A stretch of 64,000 nt of DNA from contig JAYZUZ010000014.1 in the NCBI GenBank assembly GCA_036156195.1, positions 72,387-136,386 on the forward strand, read 5' to 3'. The DNA comes from Abyssibacter sp036156195. GTDB taxonomy: Bacteria; Pseudomonadota; Gammaproteobacteria; Nevskiales; OUC007. The position numbers were made by a program, and so were the translations under genes. Each line of letters opens with the position of its first letter. The stretch's first letter is position 1. Below are positions 16,662 to 25,670 of this stretch, one piece after another. The notes beneath the pieces were generated by a model that searched no databases, was not told the DNA's origin, and was given only the letters and a program-made list of their open reading frames with translations.

Positions 16662-18770
16662 ATGACTTCCAACGCCATCGTCGATTCGGCCCCACCTTCA
16701 AGCCCGGCTGACACCCTCAATTCAGCACAGCGGGCCGCTGCCACCCATGGCCACCCACTGACCGAGGGCGGCGTAAGCGCCGGTCCGCTGTTGATCATCG
16801 CCGGAGCCGGCACGGGCAAGACCCAAACCCTGTCGCATCGGGCGGCTCATCTGGTGCTCAACGGCGTGGACCCGGCCCGGATGCTCCTGCTGACGTTCAG
16901 CCGACGGGCCGCGGAGGAAATGACCCGCCGGGCGCAAGCCATCATCAGCGCCACGGTGAAGGCGCGCGGACAAGCAGCGCCGCCTTGTCGCCTGCCGTGG
17001 TCTGGCACCTTCCACGGGATTGCCAACCGCCTGTTACGGGAATACCACGCCAATCTTGGCCTGGACGCGCAGTTTTCCATCCTCGATCGCTCGGATGCAG
17101 CCGATTTAATGGATGTGTGCCGACGGACACTGGAGCTGCCCACCGGCCAGCGCCGCTTCCCTCGTAAGGACACCTGCCTGGCGATTTACAGTCGCACCGT
17201 GAACACCCGGCAGGCGCTGGATCAGGTGTTATCACAACACTTCCCCTGGTGCGCAGACTGGCAGGACGCCCTCCGGCAACTGTTTGCAGCCTATGTCGAC
17301 CACAAGCAGCGCACGGCATCGCTGGATTACGATGACCTGCTGCTGTACTGGTGCCACGCCATGCAGGTACCAGAGCTGGCCGAAGACATGGGTCGGCGGT
17401 TCGATCATGTCCTGGTCGACGAGTATCAGGACACCAACGTCGTGCAGGCCGCCATTTTGCGTGGGCTGCGGCCCGATGGCGCGGGACTCACCGTCGTGGG
17501 CGACGACGCCCAGTCCATCTACAGCTTTCGCGCTGCCAGCGTCGAAAATATTCTCAAGTTTCCCGACCAGTTCGATCCTCCTGCACAGGTGATCACCTTG
17601 CAGCAGAACTACCGATCCACCCAGCCCGTTCTCGATGCCGCCAACGCCGTCATGGCCCAGGCCAGCCAGCGTTACGACAAGCGGCTGATCTCGGTGCAGG
17701 GCAGCGGCCCGCGTCCTCGCTTTGTCACCATCGAAGATGACACGTCCCAGGCGCTGTACATCGTCGAGACCGTGCTCGACAACCGGGAGACCGGACAGCA
17801 ACTGCGTGATCAGGCCGTGCTGTTTCGGGCAAGCCACCATGCGGATGGCCTGGAGGTGGAACTGATCCGCCGCAACATTCCCTATAAGAAATATGGCGGG
17901 CTCAAGTTTCTGGAAGCGGCCCACGTCAAAGATCTGCTGTCGATACTGCGCTGGGCCGACAACCCGAAAAACCAGATTGCGGCGTTTCGCTGCTGCCAGC
18001 TCGTCCCTGGCCTGGGTCCCAAGGCGGCCGAGGCCGCCCTGGAATGGCTGATTTCGCACAACCACGCACTGACTGCGCTGCCCCGCTTCAAACCCAAGGC
18101 ACGCGCGGCCGACCTGGATTGCTGGCGGGCCTTGGGCGAATTACTGGGCCGCCTGTCGGACCCGAACTGCGACTGGGCCGGCCAGGTGCAGGCCGCCCGG
18201 CAGTGGTACGAACCCCTGCTCGATCGCCGCTACGACACCGCCGATGTCCGCGCCGCCGATCTGGCGCAGCTGGAACAGATCAGTCAGCGCTTTGCCGACC
18301 GCGGCAGCTTTTTGACCGAACTGGCACTGGACCCTCCCGCCGCCACCGGCGATGAGGCGGGTGATCCGCTGCTCGATGAGGACTTCCTGATTCTCAGCAC
18401 CATCCACAGCGCCAAAGGCCAGGAATGGGATAGCGTGTTCGTGCTCAACGTGGCCGACGGTAACCTGCCCTCGGAGTTCGCCACCGGCCAACAGGCCACC
18501 ATCGAAGAAGAACGACGGCTGACCTATGTGGCCATGACGCGGGCGAAGACCCAGCTCCATCTGCTGGCACCACTGAAGTACTACGTCCCGGAGCAACCCC
18601 GCTACGGCAGCCGGCATGTCTACGGGGCGCGATCGCGGTTCTTCCCTGATGCGGTCATGCCGCATTTTGAGTCGATCTCCTACCCCCAGCCCGACCAGCC
18701 ATCACCGATAAACCATCGCTGCACCACGCGTGTGGATGTCGCAGCGGCGATGCGTGACATGTGGAGCTAG
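16662..18770 (+). CDS. UvrD/Rep-type superfamily 1 DNA helicase
   Basis: A 702-residue 3'-5' helicase. Motif Q/I is seen as LNSAQRAA and IIAGAGTGKTQTLSHR (Walker A), motif II as VLVDEYQDTN, motif III as VVGDDAQSIYSFR, motif IV as LQQNYRST, motif V/VI as STIHSAKGQEWDSVF and EERRLTYVAMTRAK. All catalytic residues are present. The 1A/1B/2A/2B arrangement fits UvrD/PcrA, but the protein is a little shorter than E. coli UvrD or Rep, and the SAKGQEW form is typical of a separate paralogue group. A role in repair or replication restart is inferred. Confidence 0.9.
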   Translation: MTSNAIVDSAPPSSPADTLNSAQRAAATHGHPLTEGGVSAGPLLIIAGAGTGKTQTLSHRAAHLVLNGVDPARMLLLTFSRRAAEEMTRRAQAIISATVKARGQAAPPCRLPWSGTFHGIANRLLREYHANLGLDAQFSILDRSDAADLMDVCRRTLELPTGQRRFPRKDTCLAIYSRTVNTRQALDQVLSQHFPWCADWQDALRQLFAAYVDHKQRTASLDYDDLLLYWCHAMQVPELAEDMGRRFDHVLVDEYQDTNVVQAAILRGLRPDGAGLTVVGDDAQSIYSFRAASVENILKFPDQFDPPAQVITLQQNYRSTQPVLDAANAVMAQASQRYDKRLISVQGSGPRPRFVTIEDDTSQALYIVETVLDNRETGQQLRDQAVLFRASHHADGLEVELIRRNIPYKKYGGLKFLEAAHVKDLLSILRWADNPKNQIAAFRCCQLVPGLGPKAAEAALEWLISHNHALTALPRFKPKARAADLDCWRALGELLGRLSDPNCDWAGQVQAARQWYEPLLDRRYDTADVRAADLAQLEQISQRFADRGSFLTELALDPPAATGDEAGDPLLDEDFLILSTIHSAKGQEWDSVFVLNVADGNLPSEFATGQQATIEEERRLTYVAMTRAKTQLHLLAPLKYYVPEQPRYGSRHVYGARSRFFPDAVMPHFESISYPQPDQPSPINHRCTTRVDVAAAMRDMWS

Positions 18771-18796
18771 TCACGGCGCCCCTAGGCACCATTTGC

Positions 18797-19363
18797 TCAG
18801 GCCGCCAGCCGCTCCACCTGACGCAGCCAGCGTTGGCGCTTGGCCGGCTCCGATTTGATGACCGGCCCAAAGTACCGGGTCCGCTGATTGCGGATACCGA
18901 CAAAGCCCAGCACGGTGCGTTGTAGCTGGGTATGGATCGGCCGGCCCTGCACCCATCGATACCACCACGCCGGCGTATCCAGGGTGACGATCAGTTCCGA
19001 ACTGCGCCCGCGTAGCAACTGCTCCGGCCAGGTCTTGCCAGCGTCGTAGCGAAAGGCGAAATCCGGCAGCAGCGTGCGATCGAGCAAGCCCTTGAAGCGG
19101 GCCGGAATGCCGCCCCACCACACGGGCGTGACGATGACGAAATGCTCCATCCACTGTAGCTGTGCCTGAAAGGCCTTCAGATCCGGCTCCAGCGGCTGAG
19201 CGGCTTCGTAGCCCGTTGCCAGATTCGGGTCGAAATCGAGGTCCCCGAGATGCAGAAGCTGCACATCGTGGAAACGAGCCGCCGAGGCCGCGTAGCGTTC
19301 GGCCATGGCGCGGCACAGGCTATCGGGCTTGGGGTTGGCATTGAGTACAAGCGTGCGGGTCAT
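18797..19363 (-). CDS. NAD(P)H quinone reductase-like flavodoxin-fold protein
   Basis: A 188-residue flavoprotein of the NQO/MdaB/KefF-like family. TLVLNANPKPDSLCRAMAER is the FMN/FAD phosphate-binding start, VTPVWWGGIPARFKGLLDR is the flavin-facing loop, and a conserved family segment is YDAGKTWPEQLLRGRSSELI. I chose the ATG at 19363 because homologues begin at this strand; the 20 residues upstream would overlap its promoter. It probably performs two-electron reduction of quinones or similar electrophiles. It lies directly behind a MerR-family promoter, so it is the likely target of the regulator encoded upstream. Confidence 0.85.
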   Translation of the reverse strand: MTRTLVLNANPKPDSLCRAMAERYAASAARFHDVQLLHLGDLDFDPNLATGYEAAQPLEPDLKAFQAQLQWMEHFVIVTPVWWGGIPARFKGLLDRTLLPDFAFRYDAGKTWPEQLLRGRSSELIVTLDTPAWWYRWVQGRPIHTQLQRTVLGFVGIRNQRTRYFGPVIKSEPAKRQRWLRQVERLAA

Positions 19364-19391
19364 CGGCGACAGGCCAGCGGAGTGGAAGGCC

Positions 19392-19424
19392 AGTCTGCAC
19401 CTTGACCCTAAGGGCAGAGTCAAG
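19392..19424 (-). promoter_or_regulatory. MerR-type promoter with dyad operator in the spacer
   Basis: Reading the minus strand, a -35 hexamer TTGACT (19423-19418) and a -10-like CAGACT (19397-19392) are separated by 20 bp, the overlong spacer that MerR-family activators remodel. A near-perfect dyad, CTTGACTCT then AGGGTCAAG, overlaps the -35 and fills the spacer (19424-19401). It sits over the merR stop codon and drives the flavoprotein gene. Confidence 0.75.
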
Positions 19425-19809
19425 CGCTCACGGAGGCTTCGTCCGGTGGATCGCAGCGGGCCAGGTTGCGCGCCACACAGTCGGCGATGACCTGCTGATA
19501 GCGCGTGATCAGCACCGTTTGCCGTTGCTTATCGGCAATCTCCTGCTGCAGCTGCTGGTACTTGCGCTGAAGCAAGGCATCCAGCGCCGCCCAATCCAGA
19601 TCGTTGTTGTCGCGCTGGACCGCCTGCAGTTCAGCCAGGGTCACACCGGCAGCCTGGGCGTGCTTGATCAACTGAACAAACTCGACATGGGCAGGTTCGT
19701 ACACTCGGTAGCGACCACGCCGTGGCACCACCAGCAGACCCAACGACTCGTACAGGCGAATGGCCCGCGCTGTTGCGCCTGTCCGTCGTGCTACTTCACT
19801 GATGTACAT
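19420..19809 (-). CDS. MerR-family transcriptional regulator
   Basis: 129 residues: a winged helix-turn-helix (MYISEVARRTGATARAIRLYESLGLL) at the N-terminus and a long dimerisation helix rich in Gln and Leu (about 75-110). The C-terminal DCVARNLARCDPPD has two Cys, but not the CxxC/CxxxxC pattern of well-known metal sensors, so the effector is uncertain; an electrophile or oxidant would fit the flavoprotein target. The gene ends inside the promoter of that target, so regulator and target are arranged in series. Confidence 0.88.
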   Translation of the reverse strand: MYISEVARRTGATARAIRLYESLGLLVVPRRGRYRVYEPAHVEFVQLIKHAQAAGVTLAELQAVQRDNNDLDWAALDALLQRKYQQLQQEIADKQRQTVLITRYQQVIADCVARNLARCDPPDEASVSA

Positions 19810-19882
19810 CGCTGCCCTGTCTCCACATGATCCGCCGCGTTAGTCCGGCAGGCATGGAAGCATGCCGCGGGGCGGCAGGCAT

Positions 19883-19930
19883 AAAAAAGCCCCGCACCGT
19901 GCCAGAGAGGAGGAGACGCACGGGCGGGGC
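19883..19930 (-). terminator. Rho-independent terminator of ahpF
   Basis: On the minus strand GCCCCGC pairs with GCGGGGC around a loop that also contains CGTG/CACG pairing, followed by six T (19888-19883). It lies 36 bp after the ahpF stop. Confidence 0.8.
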
Positions 19931-19966
19931 GGGTCGTACTGCAAGAACCCGGGGGGGGGAGTGGTT

Positions 19967-21544
19967 CTATGCAGCTTCCTGCTGCGCGTCCGGGGCAGAA
20001 CTGCGCATCAGATGGTCAAACGCGCTGAGTGCGGCTGTAGAGCCCTGACCCATTGCGATGATGATTTGCTTGTACGGGGTGGTGGTCACATCACCAGCCG
20101 CGAACACCCCGGGCATGGACGTGCTGGCACGGTCATCGACCACGATCTCGCCACGATCACTCAACTCCAGCGTGCCCTTGAGCCATTCACTGTTCGGCAG
20201 CAGGCCGATCTGGACGAAGATGCCTTCCAGCTCGATGTCATGCACATCGCCCGTGTTGCGATCGGTGTACTTAAGGCCCTGCACCTTGTTGCCGTCACCC
20301 ACGACCTCGGTCGTCTGCGCCGAGGTCAGCACCTTGACGTTGGGCAGGCTGAGCAGCTTGCGCTGCAACACGGCATCCGCCCGCATGGCCTTGTCGAACT
20401 CCAACAGGGTCACATGCTCGACGATGCCGGCCAGATCGATGGCCGCCTCGACACCGGAATTGCCGCCACCGATTACGGCCACACGCTTGCCCTTGAACAA
20501 CGGGCCATCACAGTGCGGGCAGTAGGCCACGCCCTTGTTGCGGTAGGCGTCCTCTCCGGGCACACCCATTTGCCGCCAGCGCGCACCCGTGGCCAGCACC
20601 AGGCTCTTGGCCTTAAGGGCAGCACCACTGTCCAGATGCACTTCCAGGTATTCGTCGCCCTTGACCAGCTTGGTCGCGGTCTGCAGCTTCATCACATCCA
20701 CGTCGTAGTCCATGACGTGCTGCTCCAGCGCCGTGGCCATTTTCGGGCCTTCGGTTTCGGGCACGGAAATGAAGTTCTCAATGGCCATCGTGTCGAGCAC
20801 CTGCCCGCCGAACCGCTCGGCGACAACACCGGTCCGGATACCCTTGCGGGCGGAGTACACGGCCGCCGCGGCGCCGGCGGGCCCGCCGCCGACGATCAGC
20901 ATGTCGAAGGGGTCCTTGGCCTTGAGCTTCTCGGCCTCCCGCTCGGATGCGCCGGTATCCAGCTTGGCGATGATCTCCTCGATGCCCATACGACCGGATG
21001 CGAAGTGCTCGCCATTCAGGAAGACGGAAGGCACCGACATCACCTCCCGGGACTCGACCTCGTCCTGGAAGAACGCGCCGTCAATGGCCACATGCTCGAT
21101 GTTCGGATTCAGCACGGCCAGCAGGTTCAGTGCCTGGACCACATCCGGGCAGTTCTGGCAGGACAGCGAGAAAAACGTCTCGAATTTGTGCGTGCCGTCG
21201 ATGCTGCGGATTTGCTCGATGGTGTCGTCGGTTAGCTTGGGCGCCACACCGCCGACCTGGAGCAAGGCCAGCACCAGCGATGAGAATTCATGGCCCAGCG
21301 GTATACCGGCGAATTCGAGGTGAATATCGGCATCCGGCGTGCCCAATGCAAAACTAGGGACGCGCTTACTGGCATTGTTGCCCTGGCTCACCGAGATCTT
21401 GTCAGAGGCGCTCTTCAGCTCGCCCAGAAATGTCAGCATTTCCTTGGAGCGGTCGCCATCATCGGTGTAGGCAGTAATCTCGACCGACCGCGACAGGCGC
21501 TCGAGATACTGCTTGAGTTGAGCTCGTAGATTGTCATCCAACAT
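19967..21544 (-). CDS. ahpF: alkyl hydroperoxide reductase subunit F (NADH:peroxiredoxin reductase)
   Basis: 525-residue flavoprotein that moves electrons from NADH to AhpC. The N-terminal double thioredoxin-fold domain carries the redox pair in SLSCQNCPD. The C-terminal thioredoxin-reductase-like part has the FAD motif IVGGGPAGAAAA, the active-site CPHCDG and the NAD motif VIGGGNSGVEAA, ending in an FAD contact FAAGDVTT. I chose the ATG at 21544 (MLDDNLRAQLKQYLERL) because it gives the normal AhpF N-terminus and is preceded by AAAGGA. It follows ahpC on the same strand after 116 bp with a hairpin. Confidence 0.97.
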   Translation of the reverse strand: MLDDNLRAQLKQYLERLSRSVEITAYTDDGDRSKEMLTFLGELKSASDKISVSQGNNASKRVPSFALGTPDADIHLEFAGIPLGHEFSSLVLALLQVGGVAPKLTDDTIEQIRSIDGTHKFETFFSLSCQNCPDVVQALNLLAVLNPNIEHVAIDGAFFQDEVESREVMSVPSVFLNGEHFASGRMGIEEIIAKLDTGASEREAEKLKAKDPFDMLIVGGGPAGAAAAVYSARKGIRTGVVAERFGGQVLDTMAIENFISVPETEGPKMATALEQHVMDYDVDVMKLQTATKLVKGDEYLEVHLDSGAALKAKSLVLATGARWRQMGVPGEDAYRNKGVAYCPHCDGPLFKGKRVAVIGGGNSGVEAAIDLAGIVEHVTLLEFDKAMRADAVLQRKLLSLPNVKVLTSAQTTEVVGDGNKVQGLKYTDRNTGDVHDIELEGIFVQIGLLPNSEWLKGTLELSDRGEIVVDDRASTSMPGVFAAGDVTTTPYKQIIIAMGQGSTAALSAFDHLMRSSAPDAQQEAA

Positions 21545-21614
21545 GTCGTCGGTCCTTTGTCTGTGTGGATTGCACCGGGCGTGCCCCGGCCACAATCACC
21601 AAATACTTGGGGGT

Positions 21615-21641
21615 GGCGGGCCGGCCTGAGGCCGACCCGCC
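21615..21641 (-). terminator. strong hairpin between ahpC and ahpF (attenuator-like)
   Basis: GGCGGGTCGGCC and GGCCGGCCCGCC form a 12-bp stem with one mismatch around a TCA loop, 20 bp after the ahpC stop. There is no T-run after it, so it is more likely an mRNA-stabilising or attenuating hairpin that gives ahpC more message than ahpF than a full terminator. Confidence 0.5.
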
Positions 21642-21660
21642 GGATCTGCAGCCGTGCTGC

Positions 21661-22224
21661 TTAGATCTTGCCGACCAGGTCCAGGGAGGGGGTCAGCGTC
21701 TTTTCGCCTTCCTTCCACTTGGCCGGGCAGACTTCGCCAGGATGCGAGGCCACGTACTGAGCAGCCTTGACCTTGCGCAGCAGTTCGGACGCGTTGCGGC
21801 CGATGCCGTTGTCATGCACTTCGCAGAGCTTGATCTCGCCTTCCGGGTTGATCAGGAAGGTGCCGCGCAGGGCGATGCCTTCTTCCTCGATCATCACCTG
21901 GAATGCACGGGCGAGACGGCCGGTGGGATCGCCGATCAGCGGGTACTTGACCTTGCCGATGGCTTCCGAGGTGTCATGCCAGGCCTTGTGGGCAAAGTGG
22001 GTGTCACAGGACACGCCGTAGATTTCCACGCCAATCTGCTTGAACTCGTCGTACAGGTCGGCAAGGTCTTCCAGTTCCGTCGGGCAGACAAAGGTGAAGT
22101 CGGCCGGGTAGAACACGATGGCGGACCACTGGCCCTTGAAGGTTTCTTCGCTGACTTCGATGAATTCGCCAGCCTGGAACGCGGTCGCCTTGAACGGCTG
22201 AACCTGGGTATTGATCAGGGACAT
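21661..22224 (-). CDS. ahpC: alkyl hydroperoxide peroxiredoxin
   Basis: 187-residue typical 2-Cys peroxiredoxin that reduces hydrogen peroxide and organic hydroperoxides in the cytoplasm, recycled by AhpF. The peroxidatic Cys47 is in FTFVCPTELED and the resolving Cys near 166 is in PGEVCPAKW. An AGGAGAGAGGA ribosome site directly precedes the ATG, in keeping with high expression. The length equals E. coli AhpC. Confidence 0.98.
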   Translation of the reverse strand: MSLINTQVQPFKATAFQAGEFIEVSEETFKGQWSAIVFYPADFTFVCPTELEDLADLYDEFKQIGVEIYGVSCDTHFAHKAWHDTSEAIGKVKYPLIGDPTGRLARAFQVMIEEEGIALRGTFLINPEGEIKLCEVHDNGIGRNASELLRKVKAAQYVASHPGEVCPAKWKEGEKTLTPSLDLVGKI

Positions 22225-22284
22225 TCCTCTCTCCTAAACGGTGTGGGTGTACCAAAAGCGGGAGTGCACGCTACAAAGGCCCCT

Positions 22285-22313
22285 TCTATAGATCAAGACA
22301 ATCGTTTTAATGG
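22285..22313 (-). promoter_or_regulatory. candidate ahpC promoter with partial OxyR-like site
   Basis: The 324-bp gap between ahpC and the divergent VWA gene holds no gene. On the ahpC strand a -10-like TATAGA lies at 22290-22285. Overlapping and upstream, ATAG (22288), CAAT (22299) and ATGG (22310) recur at 11-bp steps. That partly matches the ATAG-N7-CTAT-N7-ATAG pattern bound by OxyR; the fourth element is missing. The rest of the gap shows nothing clear. Confidence 0.3.
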
Positions 22314-22548
22314 AAGCGATACGATTTCCATATCGAAGAAAACGCCTTGTCCCTGCAAGGTTTTGCAGCGCTGCCAGGACCCGCCCGGCCTGCTCATCGT
22401 GGGGCCGCCCTACGGATGCACAAGGCATAACTGCGCGCAGATGATGGCCGGTCGGACGGGCTGCCAGCGTGCATGAACAACAGCAGGCCTGACACTTTGG
22501 TCCGCTGCTGCGTCTATGCAGTGACTTCCGACACAATAGGATCTGCCA

Positions 22549-24285
22549 ATGACCCGCCTTCCCCGCCTGTCCGTCTGGCTGAGCGCCGCTTTGATCAGCG
22601 GCCTGTCCGCCTGCGCCTCCGAACCACCGGCATCACAAGAACCTGTTGCCACACCCGCCCTGCAACCCGCCCAGACAGCGCAGATCGCACCCGAGACCCG
22701 GGCCAAAGCGCAGCCATCCCTTGGCGCCGACTACGCTGTCGCGCCACGAGGAAAGCTGCAGCAAACGCTGCGCATGGCCGCACCAGCCATCGCCCCGATG
22801 CCGCCACGACCCAGCCAGGGTTTCAATCGGGAGGGCTACGAGGCCATCGCCGAACACCGTTTCCACGACCCGCGCGTGACGCCTTTGTCCACCTTCGGCC
22901 TGGATGTCGACACCGCCTCCTATGCCAATGTCCGGCGCCTTCTGAACGCAGGCCGGACACCGCCCATCGACGCCGTGCGCATCGAAGAGCTGATCAATTA
23001 CTTCGACTACAGCCCGATGCCCGTCGATAGCCGGCATCCCATCCGCCTACGCAGCGAGCTGACCCAGGCACCCTGGGCGCCGGATCATCTGCTCGCCATG
23101 GTGCAGGTCGCAGCAGAAGCGCCCCGGGCAAGCGAGCGCCCGGCCAACCGACTGGTGTTTCTGATCGACACCTCGGGGTCCATGCAGGCCGCCGACAAAC
23201 TGCCCATGCTGCAGCGGGCTTATCGCCAGCTCATCGAACAACTCGGCCCGCAGGACTCGGTGGCCATCGTCACCTACGCCGGACAGGCCGGCCTGGTGCA
23301 ACCAGCCACCTCGGGTGAACAGAAAACCGAACTGCTGCACGCCATCAACCGATTGCGGGCCGGGGGCGCAACCGCCGGTGCCCAGGGCATCGAACTGGCC
23401 TACCGGATTGCAGGCGAACAGTTTGACCCCGAGGCCAACAATCGCGTCATTCTGGCCACCGACGGCGATTTCAATGTCGGCGCATCCAGCCAGGGTGAGC
23501 TGGTGCGCCTCATCGAAGCCCATCGCGATCGGGGCATCTTTCTCACCGTGCTCGGCTTCGGCACCGGCAACTACCAGGACGGTCGCATGCACCGCCTCGC
23601 CGATCATGGCGATGGCAACTATTACTACATCGACTCGGATCTCGAAGCCCGGCGCGTGCTTGTCGACAAACTGCAGGGCACGCTAATCACCGTCGCCAAG
23701 GATGTGAAGCTGCAGGTCGAGTTCAACCCCGAGGCCGTGGCGCGCTACCGGCTGCTGGGCTACGAAACCCGGGCGCTGGCCGCGGAGGACTTCACGGATG
23801 ATCGCAAGGACGCTGGCGATGTCGGCGCCGGACAGCGTGTCACTGCGCTGTACGAAATTGTGCCGAAAACCGGTCACCAGGCGCCGCCGCCCTCGCTGCG
23901 CTACCAGGCACAACAACCTCGGCGGCCATCCGACCACAGCGGCGAATGGATGCTCATCAAAGCGCGCTACAAGCCGCCGGCCGGTGGCGCCAGTACGGAG
24001 CTGCGCCAGATCGTCACCGGCGTACCCCGGTCGCTGGACGCGGCCAGCACCGATTTGCAGTGGGCGGCCACGGTGGCCGAATTCGGGCTGGTGCTACGCC
24101 GCTCCGAGCATGCAGGGACCGCGGCCCTGCCCTCGGTGCTGCAGAGAGCGGAACGGCTGGATCACGGCACCGACCCCTTGCGCCGGGAGTTCATTGGCCT
24201 GGTGCGTCAAGCCAGTGCGCTGGCCCAGGCAGAACCCGCACCGCAAACCGGCGCTCCGTTCATCGCCCGTCACGCGGACCGGTAA
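22549..24285 (+). CDS. VWA-domain lipoprotein (YfbK-like)
   Basis: 578 residues. The signal peptide ends in a lipobox (GLSAC), so it is a lipoprotein. An N-terminal family domain (FGLDVDTASYANVRRLLNAG) is followed by a von Willebrand A domain with an intact MIDAS site (FLIDTSGSM, then the Thr/Asp positions GGATAG and ATDGDFN). A C-terminal DUF3520-type domain follows. VWA proteins of this type bind metal-dependent ligands at the envelope; the partner is unknown. It is followed after 9 bp by an anti-sigma-like gene and an ECF sigma gene, a linkage seen for YfbK homologues, although here VWA comes first. Confidence 0.88.
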   Translation: MTRLPRLSVWLSAALISGLSACASEPPASQEPVATPALQPAQTAQIAPETRAKAQPSLGADYAVAPRGKLQQTLRMAAPAIAPMPPRPSQGFNREGYEAIAEHRFHDPRVTPLSTFGLDVDTASYANVRRLLNAGRTPPIDAVRIEELINYFDYSPMPVDSRHPIRLRSELTQAPWAPDHLLAMVQVAAEAPRASERPANRLVFLIDTSGSMQAADKLPMLQRAYRQLIEQLGPQDSVAIVTYAGQAGLVQPATSGEQKTELLHAINRLRAGGATAGAQGIELAYRIAGEQFDPEANNRVILATDGDFNVGASSQGELVRLIEAHRDRGIFLTVLGFGTGNYQDGRMHRLADHGDGNYYYIDSDLEARRVLVDKLQGTLITVAKDVKLQVEFNPEAVARYRLLGYETRALAAEDFTDDRKDAGDVGAGQRVTALYEIVPKTGHQAPPPSLRYQAQQPRRPSDHSGEWMLIKARYKPPAGGASTELRQIVTGVPRSLDAASTDLQWAATVAEFGLVLRRSEHAGTAALPSVLQRAERLDHGTDPLRREFIGLVRQASALAQAEPAPQTGAPFIARHADR

Positions 24286-24294
24286 GCTGCGCAG

Positions 24295-25110
24295 ATGACG
24301 CAAGAGATTGACGCATGGCTGGACGGACTGGCCGGACGGCGACCTGCCGACGATCCACTGGACCAGGCACTGGCGCGGGTGCTGCAGCAGTCCGAGCAGC
24401 CCTCCCTCGACGCCGTCGGCCATCAGCGCTTGCTCAAGCGATTGGAGCGCGAAGGCCTGCTGGGCGCCCCCGCCGGCACCCGCCGGCCAGCGGCGAGAGC
24501 CCCTGGGCTGGCCGTCGCCGCCAGCCTGGTGATCGGGGTCTCGCTGGGCTGGTGGCTGTGGCCGCATCAACCCCAACCTCTGCAAGACAGATCGGCGGAC
24601 GTCGCAGGCGCGGACAGCCCGGCAGAGTCCGCCGAGCTGGCAGCCGCACCGGCCAGCCACCCACCACCGGCGCAGGCGCCAGTCGCTAAGCCATCCGCGG
24701 CCCCAGGCAAGCCGGGGGAAACCCGCGCGCTTGCGGCCCAAGCCCAAGCCCAAGCCGATGCAGCCCAGGCAACCCGTGCAGCGCCCGACGCACACCCGCC
24801 TCATGCAGCGGCCAGGCAGGCCCCACCGCAAGCCAAGCAGTCCTTGTTTGCCGCGGCGCATCCGCGCCTGCGACTACCCGCGGCGGCCGGCGTGGATCTC
24901 GATACGGCCCTGCAGCAGCTGATGCACCAGCCGGGGCTGACCGTGCAACGCTTCGACGGAGCACCCGAAGCCCGACTGGTGGTGCGCTGGACCCACGCGG
25001 CAGCACGGCAACAGATGATTCAGCAACTGCCCGCCACGCTCGACTGGCCTGCATTGCCAGACCAGGGAGTCATCGAATTGCTCGGCCCCCTGCGGGAGCA
25101 GGCACCATGA
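24295..25110 (+). CDS. membrane-anchored anti-sigma-factor-like protein
   Basis: 271 residues with no strong motif. The N-terminal 75 residues are cytoplasmic and acidic (MTQEIDAWLDGLAGRRPADD), as expected for a sigma-binding domain. One transmembrane helix follows (LAVAASLVIGVSLGWWLW), then a long Ala/Pro/Gln-rich linker and a small folded C-terminal domain in the periplasm. Topology plus overlap with the downstream sigma factor (ATGA at 25107) suggest it restrains that sigma factor. The order anti-sigma before sigma is the reverse of the common one. Function is inferred from context only. Confidence 0.6.
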   Translation: MTQEIDAWLDGLAGRRPADDPLDQALARVLQQSEQPSLDAVGHQRLLKRLEREGLLGAPAGTRRPAARAPGLAVAASLVIGVSLGWWLWPHQPQPLQDRSADVAGADSPAESAELAAAPASHPPPAQAPVAKPSAAPGKPGETRALAAQAQAQADAAQATRAAPDAHPPHAAARQAPPQAKQSLFAAAHPRLRLPAAAGVDLDTALQQLMHQPGLTVQRFDGAPEARLVVRWTHAAARQQMIQQLPATLDWPALPDQGVIELLGPLREQAP

Positions 25111-25670
25111 GTGAATCCGACTGGCTGGCGGCAATTGCCCGGCGTGGAGATGCCCGGCGCGAGGGGATCTCTGCGCTGTACACGCAGTACGCCGAACGGT
25201 TCCGCGTCTACTACCGCCGGCGAGGCGCCAGTCCGGCCGACGCCGAGGAATGTTGTCAGGACGCCTTTGTGCGACTGGTCCGCGCGCTGGATCAGGGCAC
25301 CGTGGTGACGCAGCCCCGTGCCTGGTTATGGCAGGTCGCCAAATCACAATGGCTGGACTTTTGTCGCCGCGACAGCGGAACCCGCCTGGACGTGAGCCAC
25401 TGGGCCGAACCCGCCGACGAAGCGGCCAGCGACGAGGATCAGCACGACCTGGATGACTGTGTGCGCCAGCAGTTCGCCCGCTTTACCGCGCACCATCCCG
25501 AAGGGGCACAAGCCTTGGTCTGGGCCAGTGTCGAGCAGTTCACCGCCCCGGAGATTGGCCAGCTGCTTGGCCGCACACCCGGCGCCACTCGGCAATGGCT
25601 CAGCGAGCTGCGAAAGCGCGTACGCGATTACTTGTCGGTCTGCCGACCGTCTGCTGACGTCTCCAGCTGA
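25107..25670 (+). CDS. ECF-type RNA polymerase sigma factor
   Basis: 187 residues with the two ECF domains. Region 2 contains ALYTQYAERFRVYYRRRGASPADAEECCQDAFVRLVRAL. Region 4 has the helix-turn-helix ALVWASVEQFTAPEIGQLLGRTPGATRQWLSELRKRVRDYL. It is translationally coupled to the anti-sigma-like gene. Its 3' end overlaps the convergent CheB-CheR gene by 43 bp. The target promoters cannot be read here; the gene may drive its own operon. Confidence 0.9.
   Translation: MSESDWLAAIARRGDARREGISALYTQYAERFRVYYRRRGASPADAEECCQDAFVRLVRALDQGTVVTQPRAWLWQVAKSQWLDFCRRDSGTRLDVSHWAEPADEAASDEDQHDLDDCVRQQFARFTAHHPEGAQALVWASVEQFTAPEIGQLLGRTPGATRQWLSELRKRVRDYLSVCRPSADVSS

Noticed and set aside
19862..21235. 457-residue plus-strand frame opposite ahpF
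   Set aside because: Mirror of a highly conserved flavoprotein gene and includes the ahpF terminator; composition is His/Gln-rich as expected of antisense.
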